Positions 7,596 through 15,004 of a stretch of 16,994 nucleotides of DNA are shown here, one piece after another. A program made the translations under genes and the position numbers. Each line of letters opens with the position of its first letter. Position 1 is the stretch's first letter. The stretch spans positions 4,038 to 21,031 of the forward strand of contig DBPU01000004.1 in NCBI GenBank assembly GCA_002305615.1, written 5' to 3'. Below the pieces are notes generated by a model. The model was not told the DNA's origin and did not search any database. It was given only the letters and a program-made list of their open reading frames with translations. This DNA is from Verrucomicrobia bacterium UBA1412 (GTDB lineage Bacteria > Verrucomicrobiota > Verrucomicrobiia > Limisphaerales > UBA1412).

Positions 7596-9242
7596 TCAAT
7601 TAACAGGGGTAACTTTCAGCACAAGTGAAATATCATTGAAGTGCACATCTTTGGGAAGCTCTACTCGCAATCCGTCATCTGTGCGTGTGAACGTCAAAGG
7701 GGCGTCATAACCCAAAAGCTCCACACTTTTAACCTCCTGCGGATATAGCTCATTGCCCTTGGCTAATGAACGAACCAGAATGGAGTTATTCCCTTCCTTA
7801 GGCCACGCCATAACGTGCGCATAGAGCAGATTGCCCTTTGCTACAAAACGGATATCCTCTGAAGTGGATGATTTGTAATCACTTTCGTTGAAGCCCAATC
7901 CCTGAAGCGGACGGCTTTCGGCAAACGATGGGCCTTCGCCATGAACTTTCCAGGGACGGGTGCCAAACAGGCCTTCGCCATTTATGTCCATCCATGCTGC
8001 TATCTCATTGAGAATTTTTTCTTCCTTTTCATCATAGGTCCCGTCGCCTCTAAGCGGGACACTCAGGAGCAGGTTGCCGTTTTTGCTGACGACGTCTGTT
8101 AATAACCTCACCACGTTGGCTGCCGTCTTATAATGGCCTCGCTCGTATATTCCACGATCGTAATGCCACGAGCCCAGACAGGTGCAAGTTTGCCATGGCT
8201 TATCCTTTATATTGGGCGGTACTCCTCTTTCCACGTCCCAAACCAGACAATCTTTTTCATCCGGGGCCAACTCTTTTGCCGTAATCACAGCTTCATTTTT
8301 GCCTTGATGCTCCTCGGCACTCTTGTTGTAAAGATGCGCAGCAATCTTCAGCCCGACATCGCTGATCGGCCATAGTGGCAATGAAACATCGTCATAATAG
8401 ACGAAGTCCGGACTATATTTGTCGATTAAATCCAGATTGCGGTTCAAGAAAGCCTGTCGATATGCCTCGTCGGGCAATGAAGCCCCTTCGCGCCAGCGCC
8501 AATGCTTATGCACGGCACCATTATCGGTAAGGCTGTATCTGCCAAGGTCATGATTCTGGGCGTAGAGTTCCTGGGGATCGTATCCTTCCCACCACTGACC
8601 TTTTCCGTCGGCCTTTGTTAATTTACCGTCGTAAGGTATGCCTTTTTTGGCTCCTTCTTTATCGGAGCGTTGCGCAGGTTCATACCAGGTCCATGCGTGT
8701 GAGGCATGGAGACTCACGCCAAAACGCAAGCCGTTGGCATCGGCTGCTTTCTTCCATCCGGCAAGAAGGTCTTTTTTGGGCCCCATGTTTACCGAATTCC
8801 AGCTATGGTATTTGCTGTCCCAGAGGTCGAAGTTGTCATGGTGATTTGCCAGAGCTACAAAATACTTTGCTCCCACATGCTTGTAGACTTCCATCAATTT
8901 CTCGGGATCCCATTTTTCCGCTTTCCACTCATGGATAACGTCTTTGAAACCGAACTCCGAGGGATGCCCATATTTCTTCAGATGGGCATTATAGACACGA
9001 CTTCCCTCAAGATACATTTCACGGGCATACCAGTCGCCCTCTTCGGGTTGACATTGGGGACCCCAGTGCGCCCAGATTCCAAACTTTGCATCTCGAAACC
9101 AATCGGGAGCCTGGTCGTACTGGGAAAGTGAATCCCAGGTGGGTTTAAAATTACCTTCCACCACCTTTTCATGCTGAGAAGTACAGCACGAACAGAGAAG
9201 AAACATGGGAACAACCCATAACATGTTTTTCAACGATTTCAT
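7596..9242 (-). CDS. GH29 alpha-L-fucosidase, lipoprotein
   Basis: A retaining exo-fucosidase that removes alpha-L-fucose from glycans. The 548-residue protein begins with a lipoprotein-type signal (hydrophobic 8-16, then LCSCC, lipid Cys probably Cys19), which places it in the outer membrane or periplasm. GH29 signatures are FGIWAHWGPQ (54-63), the WYAREMY segment, ANHHDNFDLWDSKYHSWN (132-149) and GVSLHASHAWTW. The likely nucleophile is Asp284 in PDFVYYDD, at the position of the hydrophobic-W-x-D strand of other GH29 enzymes, though with Tyr-Tyr instead of Trp. NGNLLLSVPLRGDGT is the conserved barrel end. A beta-sandwich completes the C-terminus (about 430-548). The acid/base residue is variable in GH29 and I cannot assign it. 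A promoter lies about 100 bp upstream; no Shine-Dalgarno is visible. Confidence 0.92.
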   Translation of the reverse strand: MKSLKNMLWVVPMFLLCSCCTSQHEKVVEGNFKPTWDSLSQYDQAPDWFRDAKFGIWAHWGPQCQPEEGDWYAREMYLEGSRVYNAHLKKYGHPSEFGFKDVIHEWKAEKWDPEKLMEVYKHVGAKYFVALANHHDNFDLWDSKYHSWNSVNMGPKKDLLAGWKKAADANGLRFGVSLHASHAWTWYEPAQRSDKEGAKKGIPYDGKLTKADGKGQWWEGYDPQELYAQNHDLGRYSLTDNGAVHKHWRWREGASLPDEAYRQAFLNRNLDLIDKYSPDFVYYDDVSLPLWPISDVGLKIAAHLYNKSAEEHQGKNEAVITAKELAPDEKDCLVWDVERGVPPNIKDKPWQTCTCLGSWHYDRGIYERGHYKTAANVVRLLTDVVSKNGNLLLSVPLRGDGTYDEKEEKILNEIAAWMDINGEGLFGTRPWKVHGEGPSFAESRPLQGLGFNESDYKSSTSEDIRFVAKGNLLYAHVMAWPKEGNNSILVRSLAKGNELYPQEVKSVELLGYDAPLTFTRTDDGLRVELPKDVHFNDISLVLKVTPVN

Positions 9243-9270
9243 AAAATAATATTTATAGGGCTAGCCATTA

Positions 9271-9335
9271 CGTACGGCCGTCAGGCCGGAAAACCTGTTC
9301 AGAGTTTAATCGCGCCAGTCTCTGAGCTCCAATTG
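9271..9335 (-). pseudogene. Relic A: fragment matching the N-terminal domain of the clan-A glycosidase
   Basis: Read on the minus strand this gives QLELRDWRD-stop-TLNR, which parallels QWELKDWHGKTLKK of the intact glycosidase (about residues 63-76). DNA similarity continues for a further 25-30 nt (ACTCTGAA, then GGCCTGACGGC). An in-frame stop and loss of the flanking sequence show it is not a gene. It lies in what should be the untranslated leader of the fucosidase mRNA. Confidence 0.6.
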
Positions 9336-9343
9336 ACGGGATT

Positions 9344-9371
9344 ATTGTAGTGAATTTAAAAAAATGGTCAA
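9344..9371 (-). promoter_or_regulatory. Sigma70-like promoter for the GH29 fucosidase
   Basis: On the minus strand, TTGACC (9366-9371) is followed after 16 nt by TACAAT (9344-9349). The spacer is A/T-rich, with a run of seven T. Transcription would begin near 9337, leaving a leader of about 95 nt before the fucosidase ATG at 9242, and could continue into the glycosidase gene. Confidence 0.6.
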
Positions 9372-9379
9372 GCAGGGTT

Positions 9380-9470
9380 ATACCGTGCCGGGATATGGAT
9401 TCCCATTGGAGCGGAAGAAGATCGGGTTTTCTGAAAATAAAAGCAGGTGCCAGAGCTTTCCCTAGATGGG
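9380..9470 (-). pseudogene. Relic B: second fragment matching the same glycosidase region
   Basis: The minus strand reads HLGKALAPAFIFRKPDLLPL, then QWESISRHGITL. This lines up with TLGEPLLFTLKEPGLLPL, then QWELKDWHGKTL of the intact glycosidase (about residues 45-75). An 18-nt stretch, TTCCCATTGGAGCGGAAG on the + strand, is identical at 9400-9417 and 7291-7308. There is no signal peptide and no continuation into a TIM barrel, so it is a decayed piece of a paralogue rather than a gene. It overlaps the same region as relic A, so the two are separate copies. Confidence 0.65.
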
Positions 9471-9516
9471 TGCTGTGGCTTAGTAAGGACGAAAGACGAC
9501 AGGGTTGGCCTCGTTA

Positions 9517-10581
9517 TCAGGAAACTAATTTTGCTGCTTGTCGGCCGATCTGCTCGGTTTCGTTCAATTTACCGGAGACGTGGGCGCTCTTGGGTGGTTG
9601 AACCCGAAATGAGACGACATCCATGTGGAGAGTGTGGCCTGTTATCTGGGCATGTGCAGCTACGGGACTCTGGCAGCCTCCGCCCAATGCGCGCAGGAAT
9701 TCCCGCTCGGCAGCGACACAAAGAGCGGTGCCGGGATGGGAGATTGTGCGGCAGATCTGATTTATCAGCTCGTCTTCCTTTCGGATTTCAATACCGATAG
9801 CTCCCTGGCCTACGCAGGTGAGCATTTCTTCGGGGCTCAGCTTTGAGCCGAGGATTCCATCCAGAGGGACGTTGCTGTATTTAGGCGGAGCCGTGAAATG
9901 TCCGTCAGGGAAGAGGTGAAACTCCAGGCGTTCCAGACCGGCTGCTGCCAGAATGGTTGCATCAATCTGCGGATTATTGCGGAGTTTCTCAATGCGTGTG
10001 CCGACATTGCCGCGAATGGGCACGATTTTGATATCGCTTCTCAGGTGCTGGATTTGCTGTTGGCGTCGAGTGCTGCTGGTCGCAATTACGGCATCCCGAG
10101 GCAGGTCGGTAATTTTTAAATTCTTTTTAAAACCACGATAGCCAGGGGCTCCGGGTGTCCAGTCTTTGCATTGGGCTTGCAGTGATGCCGCCAGTTCCGG
10201 AGAGCGATAGAGCAGGACGTCGTGGACATCGGCACGGCGCAGGACTCCGCCCAGAGTCAGCCCGTCGGGAAGCTCCGTCGGCAAATCTTTGAGTGAGTGA
10301 ACGGCTATATCTGCCGAGTTCTCCAGAAGAGCATCTTCCAGTTCTTTTGTGAAGAGTCCCTTGGTCGTGGGTGACGGAGAAGAAGCTGGAGGGGTATCGG
10401 CGTGAGAAAGCGATGCGGTCTGGAGTTTATCGCCCGAGGTCTTGATGATACGGATTTCGTAGCTGTAATTCGGGAAGTAATGAGCGCAGGTATTGAGAAC
10501 GCGTTGTGTCTGAGCCAGTGCCAGCGGGCTGCCGCGTGTGGCCAGCACAATTTTCCGAGGGGTTGTTGAATCACTTAGCAT
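9517..10581 (-). CDS. hemC: Porphobilinogen deaminase (hydroxymethylbilane synthase)
   Basis: Polymerises four porphobilinogens to hydroxymethylbilane in tetrapyrrole synthesis (cytoplasm). The 354-residue chain begins KIVLATRGSPLALAQTQ (10-26). The catalytic aspartate is in HSLKDLP (Asp99). Cofactor and substrate arginines are in SSTRRQQQ (169-176) and VPIRGNVGTRIEKL. Cys303 of GGGCQSP carries the dipyrromethane cofactor. It is longer than the roughly 310-residue norm because of a Ser/Pro loop around 55-74 and an extra segment around 131-157. The ATG overlaps the end of hemA by 11 nt, indicating translational coupling. No clear terminator follows; the glycosidase relics begin within about 50 bp of its stop. 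Confidence 0.97.
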   Translation of the reverse strand: MLSDSTTPRKIVLATRGSPLALAQTQRVLNTCAHYFPNYSYEIRIIKTSGDKLQTASLSHADTPPASSPSPTTKGLFTKELEDALLENSADIAVHSLKDLPTELPDGLTLGGVLRRADVHDVLLYRSPELAASLQAQCKDWTPGAPGYRGFKKNLKITDLPRDAVIATSSTRRQQQIQHLRSDIKIVPIRGNVGTRIEKLRNNPQIDATILAAAGLERLEFHLFPDGHFTAPPKYSNVPLDGILGSKLSPEEMLTCVGQGAIGIEIRKEDELINQICRTISHPGTALCVAAEREFLRALGGGCQSPVAAHAQITGHTLHMDVVSFRVQPPKSAHVSGKLNETEQIGRQAAKLVS

Positions 10582-11668
10582 AATCAGTGTGGGATGTAGG
10601 GCTTATCTCCGAATTGGAAAGCGGCTGGATTTTATTTCGAAACTCGAAATCTTTCCTCATGGCGTCCAGGAATTCTCCGATCCGTTTATCGATAAGCTCC
10701 TGGCATAAAAGAATCTGTTTTTCGCGCATCAGCCGCGACTCGTCAGCGATGGCCTGCAGGTCGTCGATGTTATAGAGATAGACATTTTCCAGAGCATCAA
10801 TGGCCGGGTCGATATCTCTGGGAACGGCGATATCAACCAGGAGCAGGGGATGATTGCTTCTGCCCTTCATATATTCCTCAATCAGAGGACGGGTCAGAAC
10901 ATAGCCCGGTGCGGATGTGCTGGAGATGATGATATCGGCATTGGGAGAAGCTTGGGGCCAGCGGGAAAAATCGACCGCCGTGCCACCGAGTTTTTCGGCC
11001 AGAGCTTGTGAGCGCTCCAAGGTGCGATTGGTGATACTGAGCCGGCTGGCACCTCGAGAGAGGATTGCTTTGGCCGTTTTTTCGGATGTATCCCCGGCAC
11101 CGATGACCAAAACGTGGCAATCGTCCAAGCCGCTGAAAATCTTCCCGGCCAGTTCCACGGCGACATTGGCAATGGAGATATGACCTTTCTGGATATCCGT
11201 CTGGGAGCGAATGAACTTGGCGGTGCGAAAAGCCACTTGAAAGGCTTTATTGAGGTGGCGCCCCGAGAAACACTTTTTTAGTGCCAGATCGTAGGCATCC
11301 TTGACCTGTCCCAGGATTTCAGTTTCGCCCAGGGCCATGGAGTCCAGCCCGGAAACGACCCTGAAAAGATGGTTTAGGGCATCTTTATCCGCGTAAAAAT
11401 AAAAACTCTCGGAAAGCCGACTGTCGAATTCAATGGAGCGAGCCTGTGCAAGAAATTGGAGCAGACGGTTGCAATGGATTTCGCTCAACTGGTCGCCGGC
11501 AATATAGAGCTCCACCCGGTTGCAGGTTGAAAGAAGAATAGCTTCCTGTGCCAGCTCTTGCCCGATGAGATCCCGGAGTGTTTCGCAGGCTGCCTGGGTA
11601 TTAAAGGCGAAACGCTCACGAACCTGGACTGGTGCCGTCTTATGGTTTAATCCCAATAGAGCGATCAT
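10571..11668 (-). CDS. hemA: Glutamyl-tRNA reductase
   Basis: Reduces glutamyl-tRNA(Glu) to glutamate-1-semialdehyde with NADPH, the committed step of C5-pathway tetrapyrrole synthesis. Visible signatures are GLNHKTAPVQVRERFAF (6-22), the catalytic cysteine in LLSTCNRVELY (Cys49), GLDSMALGETEILGQVK (107-123) and the NADPH-binding segment VLVIGAGDTSEKTA (186-199). The C-terminal dimerisation helix region is present, but the chain (365 residues) is shorter than the roughly 420 of enterobacterial HemA. GGAGG lies 10 nt before the ATG, inside the end of the upstream gene. The start overlaps that gene's stop by 4 nt (ATGA), and the stop overlaps hemC, so the three genes form a coupled unit. Confidence 0.97.
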   Translation of the reverse strand: MIALLGLNHKTAPVQVRERFAFNTQAACETLRDLIGQELAQEAILLSTCNRVELYIAGDQLSEIHCNRLLQFLAQARSIEFDSRLSESFYFYADKDALNHLFRVVSGLDSMALGETEILGQVKDAYDLALKKCFSGRHLNKAFQVAFRTAKFIRSQTDIQKGHISIANVAVELAGKIFSGLDDCHVLVIGAGDTSEKTAKAILSRGASRLSITNRTLERSQALAEKLGGTAVDFSRWPQASPNADIIISSTSAPGYVLTRPLIEEYMKGRSNHPLLLVDIAVPRDIDPAIDALENVYLYNIDDLQAIADESRLMREKQILLCQELIDKRIGEFLDAMRKDFEFRNKIQPLSNSEISPTSHTDYAK

Positions 11669-12531
11669 GGACTGGGCACCTCCGAGGCATCAATGGTTGG
11701 AGATGTGAGTGAGGTTTGGGCTTTCTGGCGATGTGTGGAAGAAAGGGCAGAAGTGGGCCAAAAAGTGAAAAATATGAACAAAAACCCGCAAATAATGCAC
11801 CAGGCAAGAATCCGATCACGAAACAAGCTCATGCGGCAGAAGATCCAAAGAGTGATGAAATAGGCCCAGAGAGCCAGAGCCCAGATGATTTTGAAGTCGG
11901 CGCCGATCCAGGTGCCGGTGAATTCATGATGGCCCCGAATTCCATACCAGAGTCCCACGGAGAGGAAGAGAATTCCGGCCAGGATCATATTCATGGCCAA
12001 ATTTTTTATTCGCTGGACCGGGGGCAAAATACTTGTCAGCGCGCGGCTCTTCTTCAGCTTCAGGTCGCGTTGCTGAATGAGATACATGAGAGCAGTGGCC
12101 GCAGCAATTCCCCAGGCACCATAGGCCAAAAAAGAAAAAGTGGCATGGAGGCTGATCCATTCGGGCAGAGGAGCTGCAGGCGGTCTGTCAAAAGCAGGGA
12201 TTAACGCGATAGCTCCCAGGAGGAAAAGCAGAGGGGAGAGGAACGCCGTTAAAAACCGGAGTTTCGGCACAAAGAGGGCAAAGAGAGAAGCCAGAGAAAG
12301 CGTCCAGCCGATGAACATTCCCGCTTCATAAAGGTTCTGTATCGGACAGGAATCAAGAGAGAAGCCGCGTAAGAAGATGGAGAAGGTATGGGCGATAAAG
12401 GCCAGAACCGGGAAAAGTCCCCAGGGGAATACTTTTTCGCGAAATCCGCTCTTCCAGAGGCGCACAGAATAAAATGCGGTAACTCCGTAGAGAAGAACTG
12501 CAGCGATAAAATTAATTTTATCCGGACTCAT
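11665..12531 (-). CDS. CcsA/HemX-family integral membrane protein
   Basis: The 288-residue protein has about eight hydrophobic segments and a short polar tail. The pattern LHATFSFLAYGAW (His129 onward) matches the conserved His helix of CcsA/ResC/HemX proteins. DFKIIWALALW (212-222) keeps the D-x-K-x-x-W-A-L-x-x-W end of the family's tryptophan-rich segment, but the preceding WxWD heme-handling tryptophans are largely replaced. Family members either help load heme in c-type cytochrome assembly (CcsA) or, in Bacillus, modulate HemA levels (HemX). The position directly before hemA, with a 4-nt overlap, favours a HemX-like role in this operon. That is inference from context. It starts 23 bp after lptF. 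Confidence 0.85.
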   Translation of the reverse strand: MSPDKINFIAAVLLYGVTAFYSVRLWKSGFREKVFPWGLFPVLAFIAHTFSIFLRGFSLDSCPIQNLYEAGMFIGWTLSLASLFALFVPKLRFLTAFLSPLLFLLGAIALIPAFDRPPAAPLPEWISLHATFSFLAYGAWGIAAATALMYLIQQRDLKLKKSRALTSILPPVQRIKNLAMNMILAGILFLSVGLWYGIRGHHEFTGTWIGADFKIIWALALWAYFITLWIFCRMSLFRDRILAWCIICGFLFIFFTFWPTSALSSTHRQKAQTSLTSPTIDASEVPSP

Positions 12532-12554
12532 CTCAGTTGTTAGAACAAACCCAT

Positions 12555-13736
12555 CTACCCGATTCCCAGGTTCGCTTTCCTGATCGCATAAAGCCCCAGG
12601 AACTGGAATAGGAAATTAGGTATCCAAAAAAGGATCCAAAGATTCAGCGCTGGATCGCTTGTTTCCACCAGGGCATCGCCCAGGATGAAAAAGCTATAGT
12701 ATACCAAAAGCACGATTAAAGCCAGCCCCAGGCTGATATTGGTTTCTCTGCGCTGGGTTTTGAGGCTGAGGGGGATGGCTACCAGAATAAAGCTGATGCA
12801 GGCGAAGGAGAAAGCCATCTGATGATGGATTTCTTTCACGTAAGGGCGTGTATCCAGACCTTGAGCGCGCGTCGCTTTGAGACCCGCGAGCATCTGGGGA
12901 AGGGTCATATCGCTGATACTGACGAAATCTTCTCCTCCGGCCATTTTCACAGCAGGAATATCCTCGGTTTCGTATTCCTCCAGGAGCAGTGGGAGCCACT
13001 CTTCCTGAAAGGGTGCCGGGGTATCAGCGTTTTGCGTATCGGTCTTTTTCTGCCCGTTCGTGATTCCATCGGTGAAAGATTCCAGTCCGCTCATGAGGGT
13101 CAGAACACGGGCTTCGCGCAGGAGCAGTCGGATGGAGTTGCCGCTTTCATTGCGAGTGAGTTGGCCCGATTTGGCGAAGACATCCAGGATTTTCTTCCCT
13201 TTTTCAAACTGATAAAAGCGGATATTGTGTAGATTGTCCCCGCGGATTCTTGAAACATAGAGAACGAAATCCTCAGAGAAATCCACGTAGCGGCCCTCCG
13301 GAATGAAGGAGGCCAGGTTCACCATCTGCTCGTCTAAAATTCTTTTGTAAGCGACTCTTGCCTGAGGCGATATCTGGAGGTTGAACCAGGCGCATACCCC
13401 GGTCATGAGGACGGCCAGGGCGATGACGGGAACGACGAGAGAGGTGAGGCTGATTCCCGCAGAGCGTGCGGCTGTATATTCCTGGTCCGCACTGAATCGC
13501 CCGAAGACCATGAGGCCGGACATCAGCATCGAAATGGGAAGGGCAAAGGCCATCACCCAGGGGATGAGCAGCAGGAGCGACTCTACTACCAGCCAGATGG
13601 AGACATGGCCGGCCACCAGCAGGCCCAGAATCTCCTTGAGCAGGTTGCCCGCAATGAGCACAAAGGTGAAGACCACCACTGTCAGGGCTAATGTAGCCAG
13701 GCATTGCCGTAAAAGATAAAGGTGAAGGGTCTTCAT
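12555..13736 (-). CDS. lptF: LptF/LptG-family lipopolysaccharide export permease
   Basis: An inner-membrane subunit of the LptBFG ABC transporter that extracts lipopolysaccharide and passes it to the periplasmic bridge. The 393-residue protein shows three N-terminal membrane segments (about 13-32, 47-70 and 96-119), a periplasmic beta-jellyroll region (about 125-290) and three C-terminal membrane segments. This is the YjgP/YjgQ fold. FGRFSADQEYTAARSAGIS (78-96) is the conserved cytoplasmic coupling segment that contacts LptB. LptF versus LptG cannot be decided from the sequence alone. I use the ATG at 13736; an alternative start at 13766 would encode its first ten residues from a terminator-like hairpin. 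It heads the unit continuing with the CcsA/HemX gene, hemA and hemC. Confidence 0.88.
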   Translation of the reverse strand: MKTLHLYLLRQCLATLALTVVVFTFVLIAGNLLKEILGLLVAGHVSIWLVVESLLLLIPWVMAFALPISMLMSGLMVFGRFSADQEYTAARSAGISLTSLVVPVIALAVLMTGVCAWFNLQISPQARVAYKRILDEQMVNLASFIPEGRYVDFSEDFVLYVSRIRGDNLHNIRFYQFEKGKKILDVFAKSGQLTRNESGNSIRLLLREARVLTLMSGLESFTDGITNGQKKTDTQNADTPAPFQEEWLPLLLEEYETEDIPAVKMAGGEDFVSISDMTLPQMLAGLKATRAQGLDTRPYVKEIHHQMAFSFACISFILVAIPLSLKTQRRETNISLGLALIVLLVYYSFFILGDALVETSDPALNLWILFWIPNFLFQFLGLYAIRKANLGIG

Positions 13737-13743
13737 ACTAAAG

Positions 13744-13783
13744 AAGCCGGACGCCGCCCGGGGCAAGGGAGAACGTCCGGCTT
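13744..13783 (-). terminator. Hairpin between the aminotransferase and lptF
   Basis: A perfect 10-bp stem AAGCCGGACG/CGTCCGGCTT (13744-13753 with 13774-13783) with a GC-rich 20-nt loop lies 13 nt past the aminotransferase stop. On the minus strand it is followed by CTTTAGT, a poor U-run, so termination may be partial. It ends only 7 nt before the lptF ATG, so it could also affect lptF translation. Confidence 0.6.
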
Positions 13784-13796
13784 GTGGAAAGAGGTC

Positions 13797-14891
13797 TTAC
13801 AGTTTCGCGATGGCTTTATCCATTGCGCTGAAGAGCTCCGTCATGGTTTCAGGGGTTTCATCACCCATGTTGGAAACACGGAAGGTTGTGCCCTTGATTT
13901 TTCCGTAACCGCCATTGATCAGGAAGCCCTCGGCTTTGACAAGCTTGACGAACTTTTCCACATCAATGACCCTGCCGCCCTTTTCGGGTCTGGCACCGTT
14001 ATTGACGCAGGTCAGCGTGATGGATTCATAGCCTTCATCGGGGAAGAGCGTAAAACCATGGTTGGTTGCCCAGGCACGGGTCATATCTGCCAGCTTCTGA
14101 TGGCGGGCGAAACGTGCATCCAATCCCTCCTGGAAGATTTCTTCCAGTTTGGATTCGAGCGCGTAAATATGATTGATGGCAGGGGTGCTGGGAGTCATGT
14201 TGCCCTCAGCGTTCTTCTTGAATTCCAGGAAATCAAAATAGTAGCCGCGGCCTTTGACTGTTGCAGCGCGTGCAAAACCAGCTTCTGAGACCGAAAAGAG
14301 TGCGAGACCCGGAGGCATAGCAAAAGCTTTCTGCACGCCGCAAAGGAGCACATCAAAACCCAGCTCATCCATGGGAATTTTCTGGCCGCTCAGGGAACTG
14401 ACGGCATCAACAATGAACATAACGTCCGGGAATTTCTTCTTTATGGAAGATATCTCGGACAGGGGAGATTGCGTACCTGTAGAGGTTTCGTTGTGAATCA
14501 AGGTCACCGCATCAAACTCTCCTGTGGCAAGCTTTTCTTCGATGGCAGATCCGCGGATGGGAGAGCCCCACTCGGAGCGTATGCTTTCGGCTTCTTTACC
14601 ACTGCGTAATGCGACGTCCAGCCACTTATCAGAGAAGGCCCCGTTTCCGCAACAGAGCACCTTCTTATTGACCAGATTACGGATGGCAGCCTCCATCACG
14701 CCCCAGGCAGAGGAGGTGCTGAGTAAGACAGGTTGTTTTGTGTAAAACAACTGCTGCAGACGAGGTTGCACCCGAGCGTATAAATCTTTGAACGCCTGGC
14801 TGCGATGTCCGATGACAGGCTTAGCGAAAGCGGCTAATGTCTTTTCGCTTACCTCAATCGGCCCCGGTATGAACAATTTAACGTGTCCCAT
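13797..14891 (-). CDS. Class V PLP-dependent aminotransferase (serine/alanine-glyoxylate or phosphoserine type)
   Basis: A cytoplasmic PLP enzyme of 364 residues, normal for the family. It starts KLFIPGPIEVSEKTLAAFAK, with PVIGHRSQAF (25-34) in the substrate region. HNETSTGTQ (133-141) and the cofactor aspartate in FIVDAVSS (Asp162) are typical. The PLP lysine is Lys188 in CGVQKAFAMPPGL. The C-terminus keeps KGTTFRVSNMGD, which holds the carboxylate-binding arginine. Members transfer the amino group of serine, alanine or aspartate to pyruvate or glyoxylate, and some act as the second type of phosphoserine aminotransferase in serine synthesis. The substrate cannot be fixed here; a biosynthetic SerC-like role is plausible given the core-gene setting. 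It has its own promoter with a very short leader and no Shine-Dalgarno. Confidence 0.88.
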   Translation of the reverse strand: MGHVKLFIPGPIEVSEKTLAAFAKPVIGHRSQAFKDLYARVQPRLQQLFYTKQPVLLSTSSAWGVMEAAIRNLVNKKVLCCGNGAFSDKWLDVALRSGKEAESIRSEWGSPIRGSAIEEKLATGEFDAVTLIHNETSTGTQSPLSEISSIKKKFPDVMFIVDAVSSLSGQKIPMDELGFDVLLCGVQKAFAMPPGLALFSVSEAGFARAATVKGRGYYFDFLEFKKNAEGNMTPSTPAINHIYALESKLEEIFQEGLDARFARHQKLADMTRAWATNHGFTLFPDEGYESITLTCVNNGARPEKGGRVIDVEKFVKLVKAEGFLINGGYGKIKGTTFRVSNMGDETPETMTELFSAMDKAIAKL

Positions 14892-14902
14892 AAGACGGGC
14901 CG

Positions 14903-14935
14903 ATTATCTCATGCAATTCCCGGCCTTGCAAGGCC
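14903..14935 (-). promoter_or_regulatory. Promoter of the aminotransferase with a -35 inside a perfect palindrome
   Basis: On the minus strand TTGCAA (14926-14931) is followed after 17 nt by GATAAT (14903-14908). The predicted transcript start is only about 4-6 nt before the ATG at 14891, so the message is nearly leaderless. The -35 is the centre of a perfect 14-bp palindrome GGCCTTGCAAGGCC (14922-14935), which looks like a repressor operator. The regulator is not in the window. Confidence 0.55.
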
Positions 14936-14956
14936 AGACCCCTCCGGGAAAAGAGA

Positions 14957-14980
14957 AAAGAGAGTCCGAAGACTCTCTTT
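14957..14980 (-). terminator. Intrinsic terminator of the rRNA methyltransferase gene
   Basis: On the minus strand the 10-bp stem AAAGAGAGTC/GACTCTCTTT (14971-14980 with 14957-14966) closes a UUCG tetraloop and runs into TCTCTTTTC. It lies about 25 nt after the methyltransferase stop. The left arm also gives an A-rich flank, so weak action on + is possible, but no + gene ends here. Confidence 0.9.
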
Positions 14981-15004
14981 GAAAGATATTGGAAAATATC
15001 GGCC

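Noticed and set aside
7560..7610. Inverted repeat ACCCCTG/CAGGGGT around the end of the fucosidase gene
   Set aside because: The arms are only 7 bp with a 37-nt loop and no U-run, so it is not convincing as a terminator or operator. A nearby TTGATA/TATACT pair has a poor 15-nt spacing.
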